Shown here one piece after another: positions 1-7,867 of a DNA stretch of 64,000 nt (its first letter is position 1; each line of letters opens with the position of its first letter). Source of the DNA: Pseudomonas viridiflava (GTDB lineage: Bacteria > Pseudomonadota > Gammaproteobacteria > Pseudomonadales > Pseudomonadaceae). The notes beneath the pieces are model-generated. The model was not told where the DNA came from. It worked only from the letters and a program-made list of their open reading frames with translations, and ran no database searches. The DNA lies in the NCBI RefSeq assembly GCF_003702045.1, contig NZ_RBTP01000056.1:62001-126000 (forward strand). The letters run 5' to 3'. Position numbers and translations under genes: made by a program.

Positions 1-624
1 ATCAAGGTCGAGTTTCTTTACGCAGGCAAGCGCAGTCAGGCCCTGGAAGAAGTGCGAACGGGGCGCATGGACCTGCTGGCCGATGCGCCCATGAGCGCTG
101 CGCAGCTGGATGCGCTGGATTACGTGCATCCGGCCATCGTGCAGAACGACATCGTGATCTGGACGCGTCATGACCGTGACGTGCCGTTGACAATGTTGAG
201 TGAGCTGCAAGGTCATCCCGGTGCGATCTCTGAGAAAACCCGACTAACGCCTGCGTTCGACGAAGCCACCCGGCAGCAATTGACGCTGGAGCGCGTTTCC
301 GGCCTGACGCCTGCGTTCCAGAAACTGGCGCTGGGTGAGGTGGATTACGTGCTGGCCGGGCGTTACGCGGGCATGGTCATGGTCCAGACGCTGGGGCTGG
401 CCCAAGACCTGGTGGCGTTGTCCGCGCCCCTCGACCGCCCCGGTCTTTATCTGGCCTTATCATTCAACTCAGCCTGCAACGATCCTTGGTTACGCGGACA
501 GCTGGCGAAAAAGATGGCAGAATCGGCCGCCTCCGGCCTCGCAGGCGACGTGATCCGACACAATTTGGATCTGTGGAAAACCCAGCTGTTGCAGCCTGCC
601 AGTGCCAGCGCCTCAACCAAGTAG
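1..624 (+). CDS. Periplasmic solute-binding protein, 3' end only (transporter substrate-binding domain)
   Basis: The reading frame is open from the first base, so the N-terminus and signal peptide lie outside the window; 207 residues are visible. Composition and layout (LADAPMSAAQLDALDYV, then a lobe with FQKLALGEVDYVLAGRYAG) fit the C-terminal lobe of a type II periplasmic binding protein of the amino-acid / SBP_bac_3 kind. The ligand cannot be read from the sequence. No permease or ATPase gene follows. Instead the gene ends 10 bases before a pair of DUF4398 lipoprotein genes and is probably co-transcribed with them. A stand-alone binding protein or a signalling sensor domain is equally possible. 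Confidence 0.7.
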   Translation: MKVEFLYAGKRSQALEEVRTGRMDLLADAPMSAAQLDALDYVHPAIVQNDIVIWTRHDRDVPLTMLSELQGHPGAISEKTRLTPAFDEATRQQLTLERVSGLTPAFQKLALGEVDYVLAGRYAGMVMVQTLGLAQDLVALSAPLDRPGLYLALSFNSACNDPWLRGQLAKKMAESAASGLAGDVIRHNLDLWKTQLLQPASASASTK

Positions 625-634
625 GGATGTTTTT

Positions 635-985
635 GTGAGTATTCGTTTTTCAATCGCCGTCCTGGCTATCGCCACGCTGGTCGGTTGCGCCAGTGATCCG
701 GTCCCGACCGAACAATTTAAATTGACCGAGCAGGCGCTTGAGCAGGCCAAGGCTGTCGGTGCTGACGAACAGCCCGAGCTGGAAACGGCCGAAGCCAAGT
801 TCGCCGATGCCCGTTCCGACATGGCTGACAAATCCTACAAAGACGCGCGCATGAAGGCCGAGCAGGCTGAGCTGGATGCGCGTCTGGCCGAAGCCCGTGT
901 CCTGACGCAGAAGAGTCAGGAGCAGATCACGCAGTTGAATACTCGTTTGAATCGTTTGCGCAAGCAGTTGGGAGACGCTCAATGA
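635..985 (+). CDS. DUF4398 lipoprotein
   Basis: A 116-aa protein with a lipoprotein signal peptide ending in the lipobox LVGC, so the mature protein is probably lipid-anchored in an envelope membrane. The rest is a charged, Ala/Glu/Lys/Arg-rich helical region (roughly residues 30-115), likely a coiled coil, typical of DUF4398. I chose the GTG at 635 because it follows an AGGGAT ribosome site and starts directly at the signal peptide; an upstream GTG at 602 would add 11 residues not resembling a leader. Its last four bases overlap the next gene (ATGA), implying translational coupling with the OmpA-family lipoprotein. Function unknown; the pairing suggests an envelope-structural role. Confidence 0.8.
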   Translation: MSIRFSIAVLAIATLVGCASDPVPTEQFKLTEQALEQAKAVGADEQPELETAEAKFADARSDMADKSYKDARMKAEQAELDARLAEARVLTQKSQEQITQLNTRLNRLRKQLGDAQ

Positions 986-1797
986 ACCGTATCCCTCGTG
1001 CGCTGAGTGTGTGCCTGTTATTGGGCTCGGCTGGTCTTTATGGTTGCGCAGGCCATCAAAGCAGCGAGCAGGCCCTGCAACAGGCCAGCGCGGACTTCCA
1101 GAAGGTCAAGGAAGACACTGATGTGCTGCGCAGTGCGCCCAAAGACGTGATTCGTGCAGGTGAGTCGCTGGCCCGCGCCGAGCGCCTGTCCAGTTACCTG
1201 GGCAGTGGCAATGACGTCGCTCATTACGCCTACTTGAGTAGCCGTTACAGCGAGATCGCTCGCGAACACAGCAACCTGATGCTGAGCCAGGAACGTCTCG
1301 CGAAGATGGAGATGGAACGTCAACGCCTGCAATTGGGTCTGCGCGAAGCCAAGCTGGCCAGCGCTCAGCAGCAGGGTCGATGGCTGGAGGATCAGATTTT
1401 GAGCCTCGCCACGACTCAGACTGAACGGGGTCTGGTCATGACGCTGGGTGATGTCTTGTTCGATGCCGGGCATGCCGAACTCAAAAACTCTGCCAGCCGT
1501 ACCGTGCTTAAGGTCGTGCAGTTTTTGCAGATCAACCCGCGCCGGATCGTCAGGATCGAGGGCTATACCGACAGCACTGGTGATCGTCAGGAAAACCTCA
1601 AGTTGTCTCGTGACCGGGCGCAGGCTGTCGCGGATGTGTTGATGGATCTGGGCATCGATGAAAAGCGGATCAAGGTTGAGGGCTATGGCCAGGAGTTTCC
1701 GGTCAGTGTGAACGCCACCGAACGCGGTCGTGCGCAGAATCGTCGCGTGGAAATCGTCTTTTCCGATGAGAAGGGTCAGCTCGGCGCGGCGCGCTAG
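982..1797 (+). CDS. OmpA-family lipoprotein with DUF4398 N-terminal region
   Basis: A 271-aa protein. Residues 1-22 form a lipoprotein signal peptide (lipobox LYGC). Residues about 27-130 are a helical DUF4398-like region, so this gene and its upstream neighbour share a domain. Residues about 150-265 are an OmpA C-terminal peptidoglycan-binding domain: FDAGHAELKNSA, then IEGYTDSTGD, LSRDRAQAVADVL, VEGYGQEFPV and NRRVEIV are the usual blocks, including the Asp and Arg that contact diaminopimelate. It probably tethers an envelope membrane to peptidoglycan. Overlaps the preceding lipoprotein gene by four bases. Confidence 0.88.
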   Translation: MNRIPRALSVCLLLGSAGLYGCAGHQSSEQALQQASADFQKVKEDTDVLRSAPKDVIRAGESLARAERLSSYLGSGNDVAHYAYLSSRYSEIAREHSNLMLSQERLAKMEMERQRLQLGLREAKLASAQQQGRWLEDQILSLATTQTERGLVMTLGDVLFDAGHAELKNSASRTVLKVVQFLQINPRRIVRIEGYTDSTGDRQENLKLSRDRAQAVADVLMDLGIDEKRIKVEGYGQEFPVSVNATERGRAQNRRVEIVFSDEKGQLGAAR

Positions 1798-2189
1798 ATG
1801 ACTTAAGCGAGAGGGCGCGGGCCACTCGCCAGCGAGGCGCCCTATGCCTGTTGCGTAGGCGCGCGCTTGCCAGTGATCGATCTGCCGGAAACCGGCAACA
1901 AAACTGCACCTGTCGGCGCATCAGAAGCAATAACGGGCTGCTGCGCCGCCCGTTGCGGTCGTCCTGATCTGCTAGAACTCCCTTAGTTCGAGATACCCAG
2001 CTCAGCGCAACGCTCTCACGCCGTTAACCTGCTGCATGTTTATTGCGCCCGAGTTTCTTCTTTTATCCGCACCACTCGACACAATTGCTGGCCGCATCTG
2101 AAACTGTTCCAGTACACTTCATGACAGTGCCCGGCTGCCACTCATCTGTTTTACAAAAATAAATGGCCGGTCTTCATGAGGCTGTGTCC
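1798..2189. other. Intergenic stretch without a gene
   Basis: 392 bases between the OmpA-family gene and the MocR-type regulator. I see no convincing ORF, RNA gene or terminator. TGTTCCAGTACA at 2106-2117, about 75 bases before the regulator start, is an imperfect inverted repeat that could be an autoregulatory operator, but nothing beyond position and symmetry supports it. Confidence 0.4.
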
Positions 2190-3629
2190 ATGACGAATCT
2201 TCTGCTTTACCAACGCATTGCTCAGCAATTGGCTGAAGACATTCGTCGGGGTGTTTATCAGCCGGGCGAGCGCGTTCCGTCGGTACGCAAGATGAGTTCG
2301 CAGCTCAACGTCAGTCATGCCACGGTTTTGCAGGCGTACGCAAACCTTGAAGATCAGGGGCTGATCCGGGCCAGGCCGCAATCCGGCTATTACGTGCATC
2401 AGACGCCAGCGTTGACCGCTTCGACGCCGGACATCGCCCGTGTCGAGCGTCCGGGTCTGGTCACGCGCAGCAGCATCATCCAACAGGTGCTTGAAGAGTC
2501 GCGCCGTGAAGGTGTCTTCGCATTGGGTGCCGCGGTGCCACACGTCGATTATCTGCCCGTCCGCGCGTTGCATCAGCAACTGGCCAAGGTCACTCGCTTT
2601 CACAGCCCACGCGCGTTCAGTTACATGTTCAGTCCCGGCTTTGAGCCTTTGCGCCGACAGGTGGCCATTCGTATGCGTGATGCGGGGGTGGTGGTCGACC
2701 CGTCCGAGGTGGTCATTACCCACGGTTGTGTGGATGCCTTGCAAATGGCGTTGCGTGTCCTGACCCGCCCCGGGGACCTGATCGCCGCTGAATCGCCTGC
2801 CTATTACGGTCTGCTCCAGTTGGCCGATCTGCTGGGTTTGAAGGTCATCGAGATTCCCAGTGATCCTGCCACAGGGATTAGTCTGGAGGCCCTGCAGTTG
2901 GCAGCCAATCAGTGGTCGATCAAGGCACTCGTCCTCACGTCGCGGCTCAGCAACCCGCTGGGCGGCACCATGCCGGAAGAGCGGCAGAAGAATCTCCTGC
3001 GACTGGCCTCGGACTTCGACATTCAGGTGGTCGAGGATGACGTGTACGGCGAGTTGATGTTTGAAGTGGGGCGCACCAAGGCGCTCAAGGCCTTTGATCG
3101 GCTCGGTCGCGTGATGTATTGCTCCAGTTTCTCCAAGACGCTGTCGCCCGGGGTGCGCATTGGCTGGATGATCGCTGGCAAATACCAGGCCGAAATCCAG
3201 CGGCTGCAGACCTTCAGCACCCATTCCGCCTGCAGCGTGACGCAGATGGCAATTGCCGCTTACCTGGAGAACGGCGGCTACGATCGACATCTGAGGTTCA
3301 TCAGGCTGGAGTACCGTAAGAACCTGAGCGCTTATCAACTTGCGGTTCAGCAGTCGTTTCCTGAAGGCACACAAATGAGCAGGCCGGCAGGTGGCTTCAT
3401 TCTCTGGGTAAGTCTGCCTGGACGGGTGAATACTCAGGAGTTGCATGTCAGGGCGCTGGAGCAGGGCATCAGTATTGCGCCGGGGCTTATTTTCAGTAAC
3501 ACCGAGCAATTCAATCACTGTATTCGCCTCAACTGTGGAATGCCTTGGAACAGGGAAGCAGAGCGGGCGTTGATGACATTGGGCATGTTGGCCAGACAGT
3601 TGTGTCAGGAAGTGTCGCCAGTCTACTGA
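2190..3629 (+). CDS. MocR-type regulator (GntR wHTH fused to aminotransferase class I domain)
   Basis: A 479-aa PLP-dependent transcription factor. Residues about 1-72 are a GntR winged helix (YQRIAQQLAEDIRRG, PSVRKMSSQLNVSHATVLQAY, SGYYV). Residues about 110-470 are a fold-type I aminotransferase, with the Schiff-base lysine at K316 in SSFSKTLSPGVRIGWM and the LSNPLGG and EDDVYGEL blocks. MocR proteins usually sense an amino acid or vitamin B6 form and control nearby transport or biosynthesis genes; the target is not evident here. The start at 2190 is preferred over 2163 because TGAGG lies 8-9 bases upstream and the protein then begins directly at the helix-turn-helix. Confidence 0.88.
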   Translation: MTNLLLYQRIAQQLAEDIRRGVYQPGERVPSVRKMSSQLNVSHATVLQAYANLEDQGLIRARPQSGYYVHQTPALTASTPDIARVERPGLVTRSSIIQQVLEESRREGVFALGAAVPHVDYLPVRALHQQLAKVTRFHSPRAFSYMFSPGFEPLRRQVAIRMRDAGVVVDPSEVVITHGCVDALQMALRVLTRPGDLIAAESPAYYGLLQLADLLGLKVIEIPSDPATGISLEALQLAANQWSIKALVLTSRLSNPLGGTMPEERQKNLLRLASDFDIQVVEDDVYGELMFEVGRTKALKAFDRLGRVMYCSSFSKTLSPGVRIGWMIAGKYQAEIQRLQTFSTHSACSVTQMAIAAYLENGGYDRHLRFIRLEYRKNLSAYQLAVQQSFPEGTQMSRPAGGFILWVSLPGRVNTQELHVRALEQGISIAPGLIFSNTEQFNHCIRLNCGMPWNREAERALMTLGMLARQLCQEVSPVY

Positions 3630-3741
3630 ATACCAGCTGATTTTCGTCAATTGTTCGGAACTCTTGGCTTGTCATGTATGCCTCAAAGGCACAGCATGTA
3701 GCTCTTTCGGCTTTGCCACTGCCTTGTCTGATTTATTGCCT

Positions 3742-4395
3742 ATGAATATGTTTCGCTGTTTAGGTCTGTCGGTCGTTATCTTGCTGAGTGCGTGCGATGC
3801 TCAGGAGACGCCAGTGCCCAAGCCAAAGACTGAAAGCAGTGCCTCGGTGTCGTCCTCGGCAGTCCCCGAGGTGCCGTCAACGGTGAGCGTCCCGCGTGAG
3901 TCGGCAGTGACCGATTCTGCAGCGGACAAAGCGCCTGCAGCGACGCATGAGCTGATGCCCAATATTCCGGTGAAGCCGGTGGTGGCTGGGAAGGACGCTA
4001 CTCCGCCTGTCGCGCCGCGGCCGATTCATGACGCACCCGCTACCGCCAAATCGGTCGCAAAGTCTGTCCCGGCGAAGCAGGCTTCGGCCAAACGTGAGGT
4101 TGCGAGTAAGGCTGGCAAGGAGGTCAAGGCCAAGGATGTCCATCTTGCCCGGCCTAAGCTGGATTTGACCCTGCCGCCCGATCTGGTCAAGAAGCTCGAG
4201 CCCCCGGCCAATGTCATCACAGCGAAGCGCAAGCCCATATTGCCGCAGATGTTTGGTGGCAAGGACTCTGCTGCAGATCCGAATGGATTCGAGTTGAACG
4301 GCCGTTTGCTGTCCAATGAAATGCAGCTGCAGATGCGTAACGACAACCGCCGCGATGTCGAAGGGGCGGCACTGGACTTCAAATTCAATCAGTAA
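3742..4395 (+). CDS. Proline/alanine/lysine-rich lipoprotein
   Basis: 217 aa. The ATG at 3742 starts a lipoprotein signal peptide (MNMFRCLGLSVVILLSACDA, lipobox LSAC); an in-frame start at 3664 would bury the leader and is unlikely. Residues about 25-140 are low complexity (Pro, Ala, Val, Lys, Ser), probably an extended envelope-spanning linker. The last 60 residues (LDLTLPPDLVKKL to the end) are better ordered and end in a short C-terminal block. Similar-looking Pseudomonas lipoproteins are sometimes labelled IF-2-like only because of composition. Function unknown. Confidence 0.7.
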   Translation: MNMFRCLGLSVVILLSACDAQETPVPKPKTESSASVSSSAVPEVPSTVSVPRESAVTDSAADKAPAATHELMPNIPVKPVVAGKDATPPVAPRPIHDAPATAKSVAKSVPAKQASAKREVASKAGKEVKAKDVHLARPKLDLTLPPDLVKKLEPPANVITAKRKPILPQMFGGKDSAADPNGFELNGRLLSNEMQLQMRNDNRRDVEGAALDFKFNQ

Positions 4396-4488
4396 CGCCC
4401 TGCTGATCGTCCGGAACGCCGTTTCCAGATGGGCGCATTGATGGGTACTATCTCGTTTCTTTTCAACTATTCAGCAAGGGCCTGGTTC

Positions 4489-4746
4489 ATGGATTGCCGC
4501 TCTGGTTGCGGTGCCTGCTGCATCGCGCCTTCCATTACATCTGCGCTACCGGGTATGCCCAACGGCAAGCCGGCAGGGGAGCGCTGTCTGCATCTTTCTG
4601 CGGCGTTTCTCTGTGGACTGTTCGGGCAGCCTGAGCGCCCGGCTGTCTGTAGCCAGTTCAAGGCGGCCGAAGACGTGTGCGGCGTTGATCAGGCCGATGC
4701 GATCCGTCTGATCGGTTGGTGGGAAAAAATGACCGCAGTCGTCTGA
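4489..4746 (+). CDS. YkgJ-family cysteine-cluster protein
   Basis: 85 aa. Cysteines cluster in the family pattern: CRSGCGACC near the N-terminus, then GERCLHL and RPAVCSQF, enough to bind a zinc ion or iron-sulfur cluster. The ATG at 4489 follows AAGGG with 8 bases spacing; an in-frame ATG at 4429 would precede the conserved MDCR start and is less likely. No partner is evident; the gene lies between a lipoprotein and a START-domain gene on the same strand. The biochemical role of this family is not established. Confidence 0.82.
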   Translation: MDCRSGCGACCIAPSITSALPGMPNGKPAGERCLHLSAAFLCGLFGQPERPAVCSQFKAAEDVCGVDQADAIRLIGWWEKMTAVV

Positions 4747-4802
4747 CATTTACCGCTTAACACGATTGTTTTACCGGAATCTCAACAACAAGGAATAAGA
4801 CA

Positions 4803-5411
4803 ATGGGTCCGCTGTATCGCATGGCTGTAGCGTGTGGCTTGACTGTAATGCTCGCGGGCGTTGCTCAGGCTGAAGACTGGCAAGTTGCCAAAGATGAGGA
4901 TGGAATCAAGGTCTCGCTCAGCGATGTGCCGGGCTCCAAGTACAAGGCTTATCGTGGTGTCACCGTGATCAACACGAGTGTGAGCAAGTTGCGTGCGCTC
5001 CAGGAAGATGTTGCGGGGGCCTGTGCGTGGATCCATGAGTGTCAGCTACAGAAGGTCCTCAAGCATGAGGGCGACAAGGCCTGGACCTATACACGGTTCA
5101 ATACCCCGTGGCCGGTGACCCCGCGTGACTCGGTGCTGTTGATCACCACTCAGGAGGGCGCTGATGGAAGCGTGACCCGTAATCTTGAAGAGCTGCCCAC
5201 CTACATACCGGAAGAAAAAGGGTATGTGCGTGTGGCGGAGGTCAAGGGTTTCTGGAAGCTTGTTCCCAAGGGGGCGAATCAGACTGAGGTGACGTATCAG
5301 GTGCACACCGAGCCGGGCGGCAGCGTACCGTCCATGCTGGCCAACAAGTTCGTCGTGGACGCGCCCTTCAATACGTTGAAGGCGTTGAAGGAGAGGGCGG
5401 CTGCGCAGTAA
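4803..5411 (+). CDS. START-domain periplasmic protein
   Basis: 202 aa with a cleavable signal peptide (residues about 1-23, ending VAQAED). The remainder matches a StAR-related lipid-transfer (START) domain: a beta-alpha-beta opening (EDWQVAKDEDGIKVSLSDV), YTRFNTPWPVTPRDSV, and a C-terminal helix FNTLKALKERA. Such domains hold a hydrophobic ligand in a helix-grip pocket; in bacteria the ligand is usually unknown. An AAGGA ribosome site precedes the ATG. The gene is followed by a strong bidirectional terminator shared with convergent gltA. Confidence 0.85.
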   Translation: MGPLYRMAVACGLTVMLAGVAQAEDWQVAKDEDGIKVSLSDVPGSKYKAYRGVTVINTSVSKLRALQEDVAGACAWIHECQLQKVLKHEGDKAWTYTRFNTPWPVTPRDSVLLITTQEGADGSVTRNLEELPTYIPEEKGYVRVAEVKGFWKLVPKGANQTEVTYQVHTEPGGSVPSMLANKFVVDAPFNTLKALKERAAAQ

Positions 5412-5431
5412 GTGGTTGTGTAAACAGATAT

Positions 5432-5460
5432 AAAAAGGGCTGCCAGTGGCAGCCCTTTTT
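5432..5460. terminator. Bidirectional rho-independent terminator
   Basis: A 13-bp perfect stem with a 3-base loop (left arm AAAAAGGGCTGCC, right arm its complement), with A and T tracts on both sides. It sits between the convergent START-domain gene and gltA and can serve both. Confidence 0.9.
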
Positions 5461-5476
5461 AATGTGCGGGTTTTGC

Positions 5477-6766
5477 TTACTTGCGGTCTTTCAGCTCGAC
5501 GATGTCGCGCTGCACGTTGCCGGTGTACAGCTGACGTGGACGGCCGATCTTGTAAGGGCTGGAGAGCATTTCTTTCCAGTGCGAGATCCAGCCGACGGTC
5601 CGCGCCAGGGCGAAAATGACGGTGAACATGCTGGTTGGGATACCGATGGCTTTCAGGATGATGCCCGAGTAGAAGTCGACGTTCGGGTAGAGGGAGCGCT
5701 CGATGAAGTACGGATCGGTCAGGGCGATCTCTTCGAGGCGCATCGCCAGTTCAAGCTGCGGATCGTTGGTGATGCCCAGTTCCTTGAGTACTTCGTCGCA
5801 GGTCTGTTTCATCACGGTAGCGCGCGGGTCGCGGTTCTTGTAGACGCGGTGACCGAAGCCCATGAGCTTGAACGGATCGTTCTTGTCCTTCGCCTTGGCG
5901 ATGAACGTGTCGATGTTGGACACATCGCCAATCTCGTCGAGCATGGTGAGGACAGCTTCGTTGGCGCCGCCGTGAGCAGGGCCCCAGAGGGCTGCGATGC
6001 CCGCCGCGATACAGGCGAACGGGTTGGCGCCCGAAGAGCCCGCCATACGCACTGTGGACGTCGAGGCGTTCTGTTCGTGGTCGGCGTGCAGGATGAAGAT
6101 CTTGTCCATCGCCTTGGCCAGCACCGGGCTGATCGGTTTGATCTCGCACGGCGTGTTGAACATCATGTGCAGGAAGTTTTCGGCGTAGCTGAGGTCGTTA
6201 CGGGGGTACATCATGGGTTGCCCCATCGAGTACTTGTAGACCATCGCGGCCAGGGTCGGCATCTTGGCGACCAGGCGTACGGCGGAAATTTCGCGGTGCT
6301 GCGGGTTATTGATGTCCAGCGAGTCGTGGTAGAACGCCGACAATGCGCCGACTACGCCGCACATGACGGCCATCGGGTGGGCGTCACGGCGAAAGCCGTT
6401 GAAAAAGGTCTTGAGCTGTTCGTGGACCATCGTGTGGTTTTTCACCACGGCAACGAATTGGGCTTTCTGCTCGGCGGTGGGCAATTCGCCGTTGAGCAGC
6501 AGGTAGCAGGTTTCCAGGTAGTCGGAATGCTGGGCCAGTTGTTCGATAGGGTAGCCGCGGTGAAGCAGGATTCCGTTGTCACCATCGATGTAGGTGATTT
6601 TCGACTCGCAAGAGGCGGTCGACATGAAGCCCGGGTCGAATGTGAAGCGGCCGGTGGCGGTGAGACCGCGTACGTCGATCACGTCCGGACCCACTGTACC
6701 GGTCAGAATTGGCAGCTCGACGGGGGCAGCGCCCTCGATGATCAACTGCGCTTTTTTGTCAGCCAT
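5477..6766 (-). CDS. gltA: Citrate synthase (type II, hexameric class)
   Basis: 429 aa, full length for the Gram-negative NADH-sensitive citrate synthase. It condenses oxaloacetate with acetyl-CoA in the cytoplasm, the entry step of the TCA cycle. The N-terminal beta domain (about 1-50) is followed by the catalytic blocks ADHEQNAST, GPAHGGANEA, GFGHRVYKNRDPRA and VDFYSG, which carry the two catalytic histidines and the aspartate. An AGGAGG ribosome site precedes the ATG. The gene is transcribed away from sdhCDAB and has its own sigma-70 promoter. Confidence 0.98.
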   Translation of the reverse strand: MADKKAQLIIEGAAPVELPILTGTVGPDVIDVRGLTATGRFTFDPGFMSTASCESKITYIDGDNGILLHRGYPIEQLAQHSDYLETCYLLLNGELPTAEQKAQFVAVVKNHTMVHEQLKTFFNGFRRDAHPMAVMCGVVGALSAFYHDSLDINNPQHREISAVRLVAKMPTLAAMVYKYSMGQPMMYPRNDLSYAENFLHMMFNTPCEIKPISPVLAKAMDKIFILHADHEQNASTSTVRMAGSSGANPFACIAAGIAALWGPAHGGANEAVLTMLDEIGDVSNIDTFIAKAKDKNDPFKLMGFGHRVYKNRDPRATVMKQTCDEVLKELGITNDPQLELAMRLEEIALTDPYFIERSLYPNVDFYSGIILKAIGIPTSMFTVIFALARTVGWISHWKEMLSSPYKIGRPRQLYTGNVQRDIVELKDRK

Positions 6767-6824
6767 GTGGCCTCCTATTTATGCTTCAAATCATCAGACA
6801 GGCCCCCCACGCAGGGCCCGCATC

Positions 6825-6852
6825 ACTATAGTGAGATAAATTCTAAAGTCAA
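6825..6852 (-). promoter_or_regulatory. Sigma-70 promoter of gltA
   Basis: On the minus strand TTGACT (6847-6852) and TATAGT (6825-6830) are 16 bases apart, about 60 bases upstream of the gltA start. Inferred from consensus only. Confidence 0.7.
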
Positions 6853-6966
6853 TTTGCCTAAAGTCGCGTTCCAGAAGGCCTGTGTGCATACTTTTCGAAC
6901 CCGTTTCCTGCCGTTTACGCCTTTTATGTGACAAGCGCAATGCGCTATTGGCGGTAAGTCTGTGCG

Positions 6967-6995
6967 TTGTCATTAGTAACCTAACTGTCTATACT
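6967..6995 (+). promoter_or_regulatory. Sigma-70 promoter of the sdh-suc operon
   Basis: TTGTCA (6967-6972) and TATACT (6990-6995) are separated by exactly 17 bases, about 120 bases upstream of sdhC, leaving a leader of about 115 bases. With the gltA promoter this accounts for the 349-base divergent region 6767-7115. Confidence 0.72.
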
Positions 6996-7115
6996 CGGCG
7001 TCCGACCGCCGGGCGCTTTTGAGCCTGTTCGAAGGGGGTCGTCACTTCCTGGGTGGTGGGTACCTGACCAGTGCACTTCCCAACAACTTGCCCTGAATGT
7101 TAGGGGCTCTTCAGT

Positions 7116-7502
7116 GTGAAAAAAGCCGTGAATAGCCAACGACCTGTAAATCTAGACCTAAGGACCATCAAGCTCCCAGTCACTGCTTACACGTCCATCC
7201 TTCACCGTATCTCCGGTGTCATCCTCTTTGTCGGTATTGCGATCATGCTGTACGCAATGGACAAGTCGCTGGCATCCGAAGAAGGCTTCGGTGAAGTAAA
7301 AGCGTGTCTGACCAGCCCGCTGGCCAAGCTTGTCATCTGGGGGCTGCTGTCTGCCCTGCTGTATCACCTGGTGGCCGGTATCCGTCACCTGATCATGGAC
7401 ACGGGAGTGGGCGAGACGCTGGAAGGCGGCAAGCTGGGCTCCAAAATCGTTATCGCGGTCTCCGTGGTACTGATTCTGCTGGCAGGAGTATGGATATGGT
7501 AA
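7116..7502 (+). CDS. sdhC: Succinate dehydrogenase cytochrome b556 subunit
   Basis: 128 aa, inner-membrane anchor subunit of complex II. Three transmembrane helices are visible (about 30-52, 68-92, 106-126). The family motif RPVNLDL...LPVTAYTSILHRISGV contains the quinone-site Ser/Arg region, and the heme-ligand histidine lies in LLYHLVAGIRHLIMD. The GTG at 7116 is preceded by AGGGG; a GTG four codons later would give MNSQRPV and cannot be excluded. First gene of sdhCDAB; its 3' end overlaps sdhD by 7 bases. Confidence 0.95.
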   Translation: MKKAVNSQRPVNLDLRTIKLPVTAYTSILHRISGVILFVGIAIMLYAMDKSLASEEGFGEVKACLTSPLAKLVIWGLLSALLYHLVAGIRHLIMDTGVGETLEGGKLGSKIVIAVSVVLILLAGVWIW

Positions 7503-7864
7503 CCAACGTCACCAACCTTTCGCGTTCGGGCCTCTATGACTGGATGGCGCAGCGTGTCTCCGCAGTCGTGCTCGCGGCTTACTTCATTTTCCTGATCGGC
7601 TACATGGTCTTTCACCCAGGTCTGAGTTACGCCCAATGGCATGACCTGTTTGCAAGCAACTGGATGCGTATCTTCAGTCTTCTGGCCCTCGTTGCCCTCG
7701 GCGCTCACGCCTGGGTCGGCATGTGGACCATCGCGACCGACTACCTGACGCCAATGGCGCTGGGCAAGTCCGCGACTGCAGTACGTTTTCTGTTCCAGGC
7801 GGTATGCGGCGTTCTGATGTTCGCCTACTTCGTCTGGGGCGTGCAGATTCTTTGGGGTATCTGA
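7496..7864 (+). CDS. sdhD: Succinate dehydrogenase membrane anchor subunit
   Basis: 122 aa, second membrane anchor of complex II. It has three hydrophobic helices (about 20-40, 55-78, 93-118), the conserved SGLYDWMAQRVSAVVL opening with the quinone-pocket Arg, and a histidine in LGAHAWVGMWTIATDYL for heme/quinone binding. The true start is the ATG at 7496, with AGGAG 7 bases upstream inside the sdhC end; the open frame extends further back but overlaps sdhC. The stop is three bases before the sdhA start. Confidence 0.95.
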   Translation: MVTNVTNLSRSGLYDWMAQRVSAVVLAAYFIFLIGYMVFHPGLSYAQWHDLFASNWMRIFSLLALVALGAHAWVGMWTIATDYLTPMALGKSATAVRFLFQAVCGVLMFAYFVWGVQILWGI

Positions 7865-7867
7865 TCC

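Noticed and set aside
5462..6931. 489-codon plus-strand ORF opposite gltA
   Set aside because: Antisense shadow of citrate synthase; it also runs through the gltA promoter.
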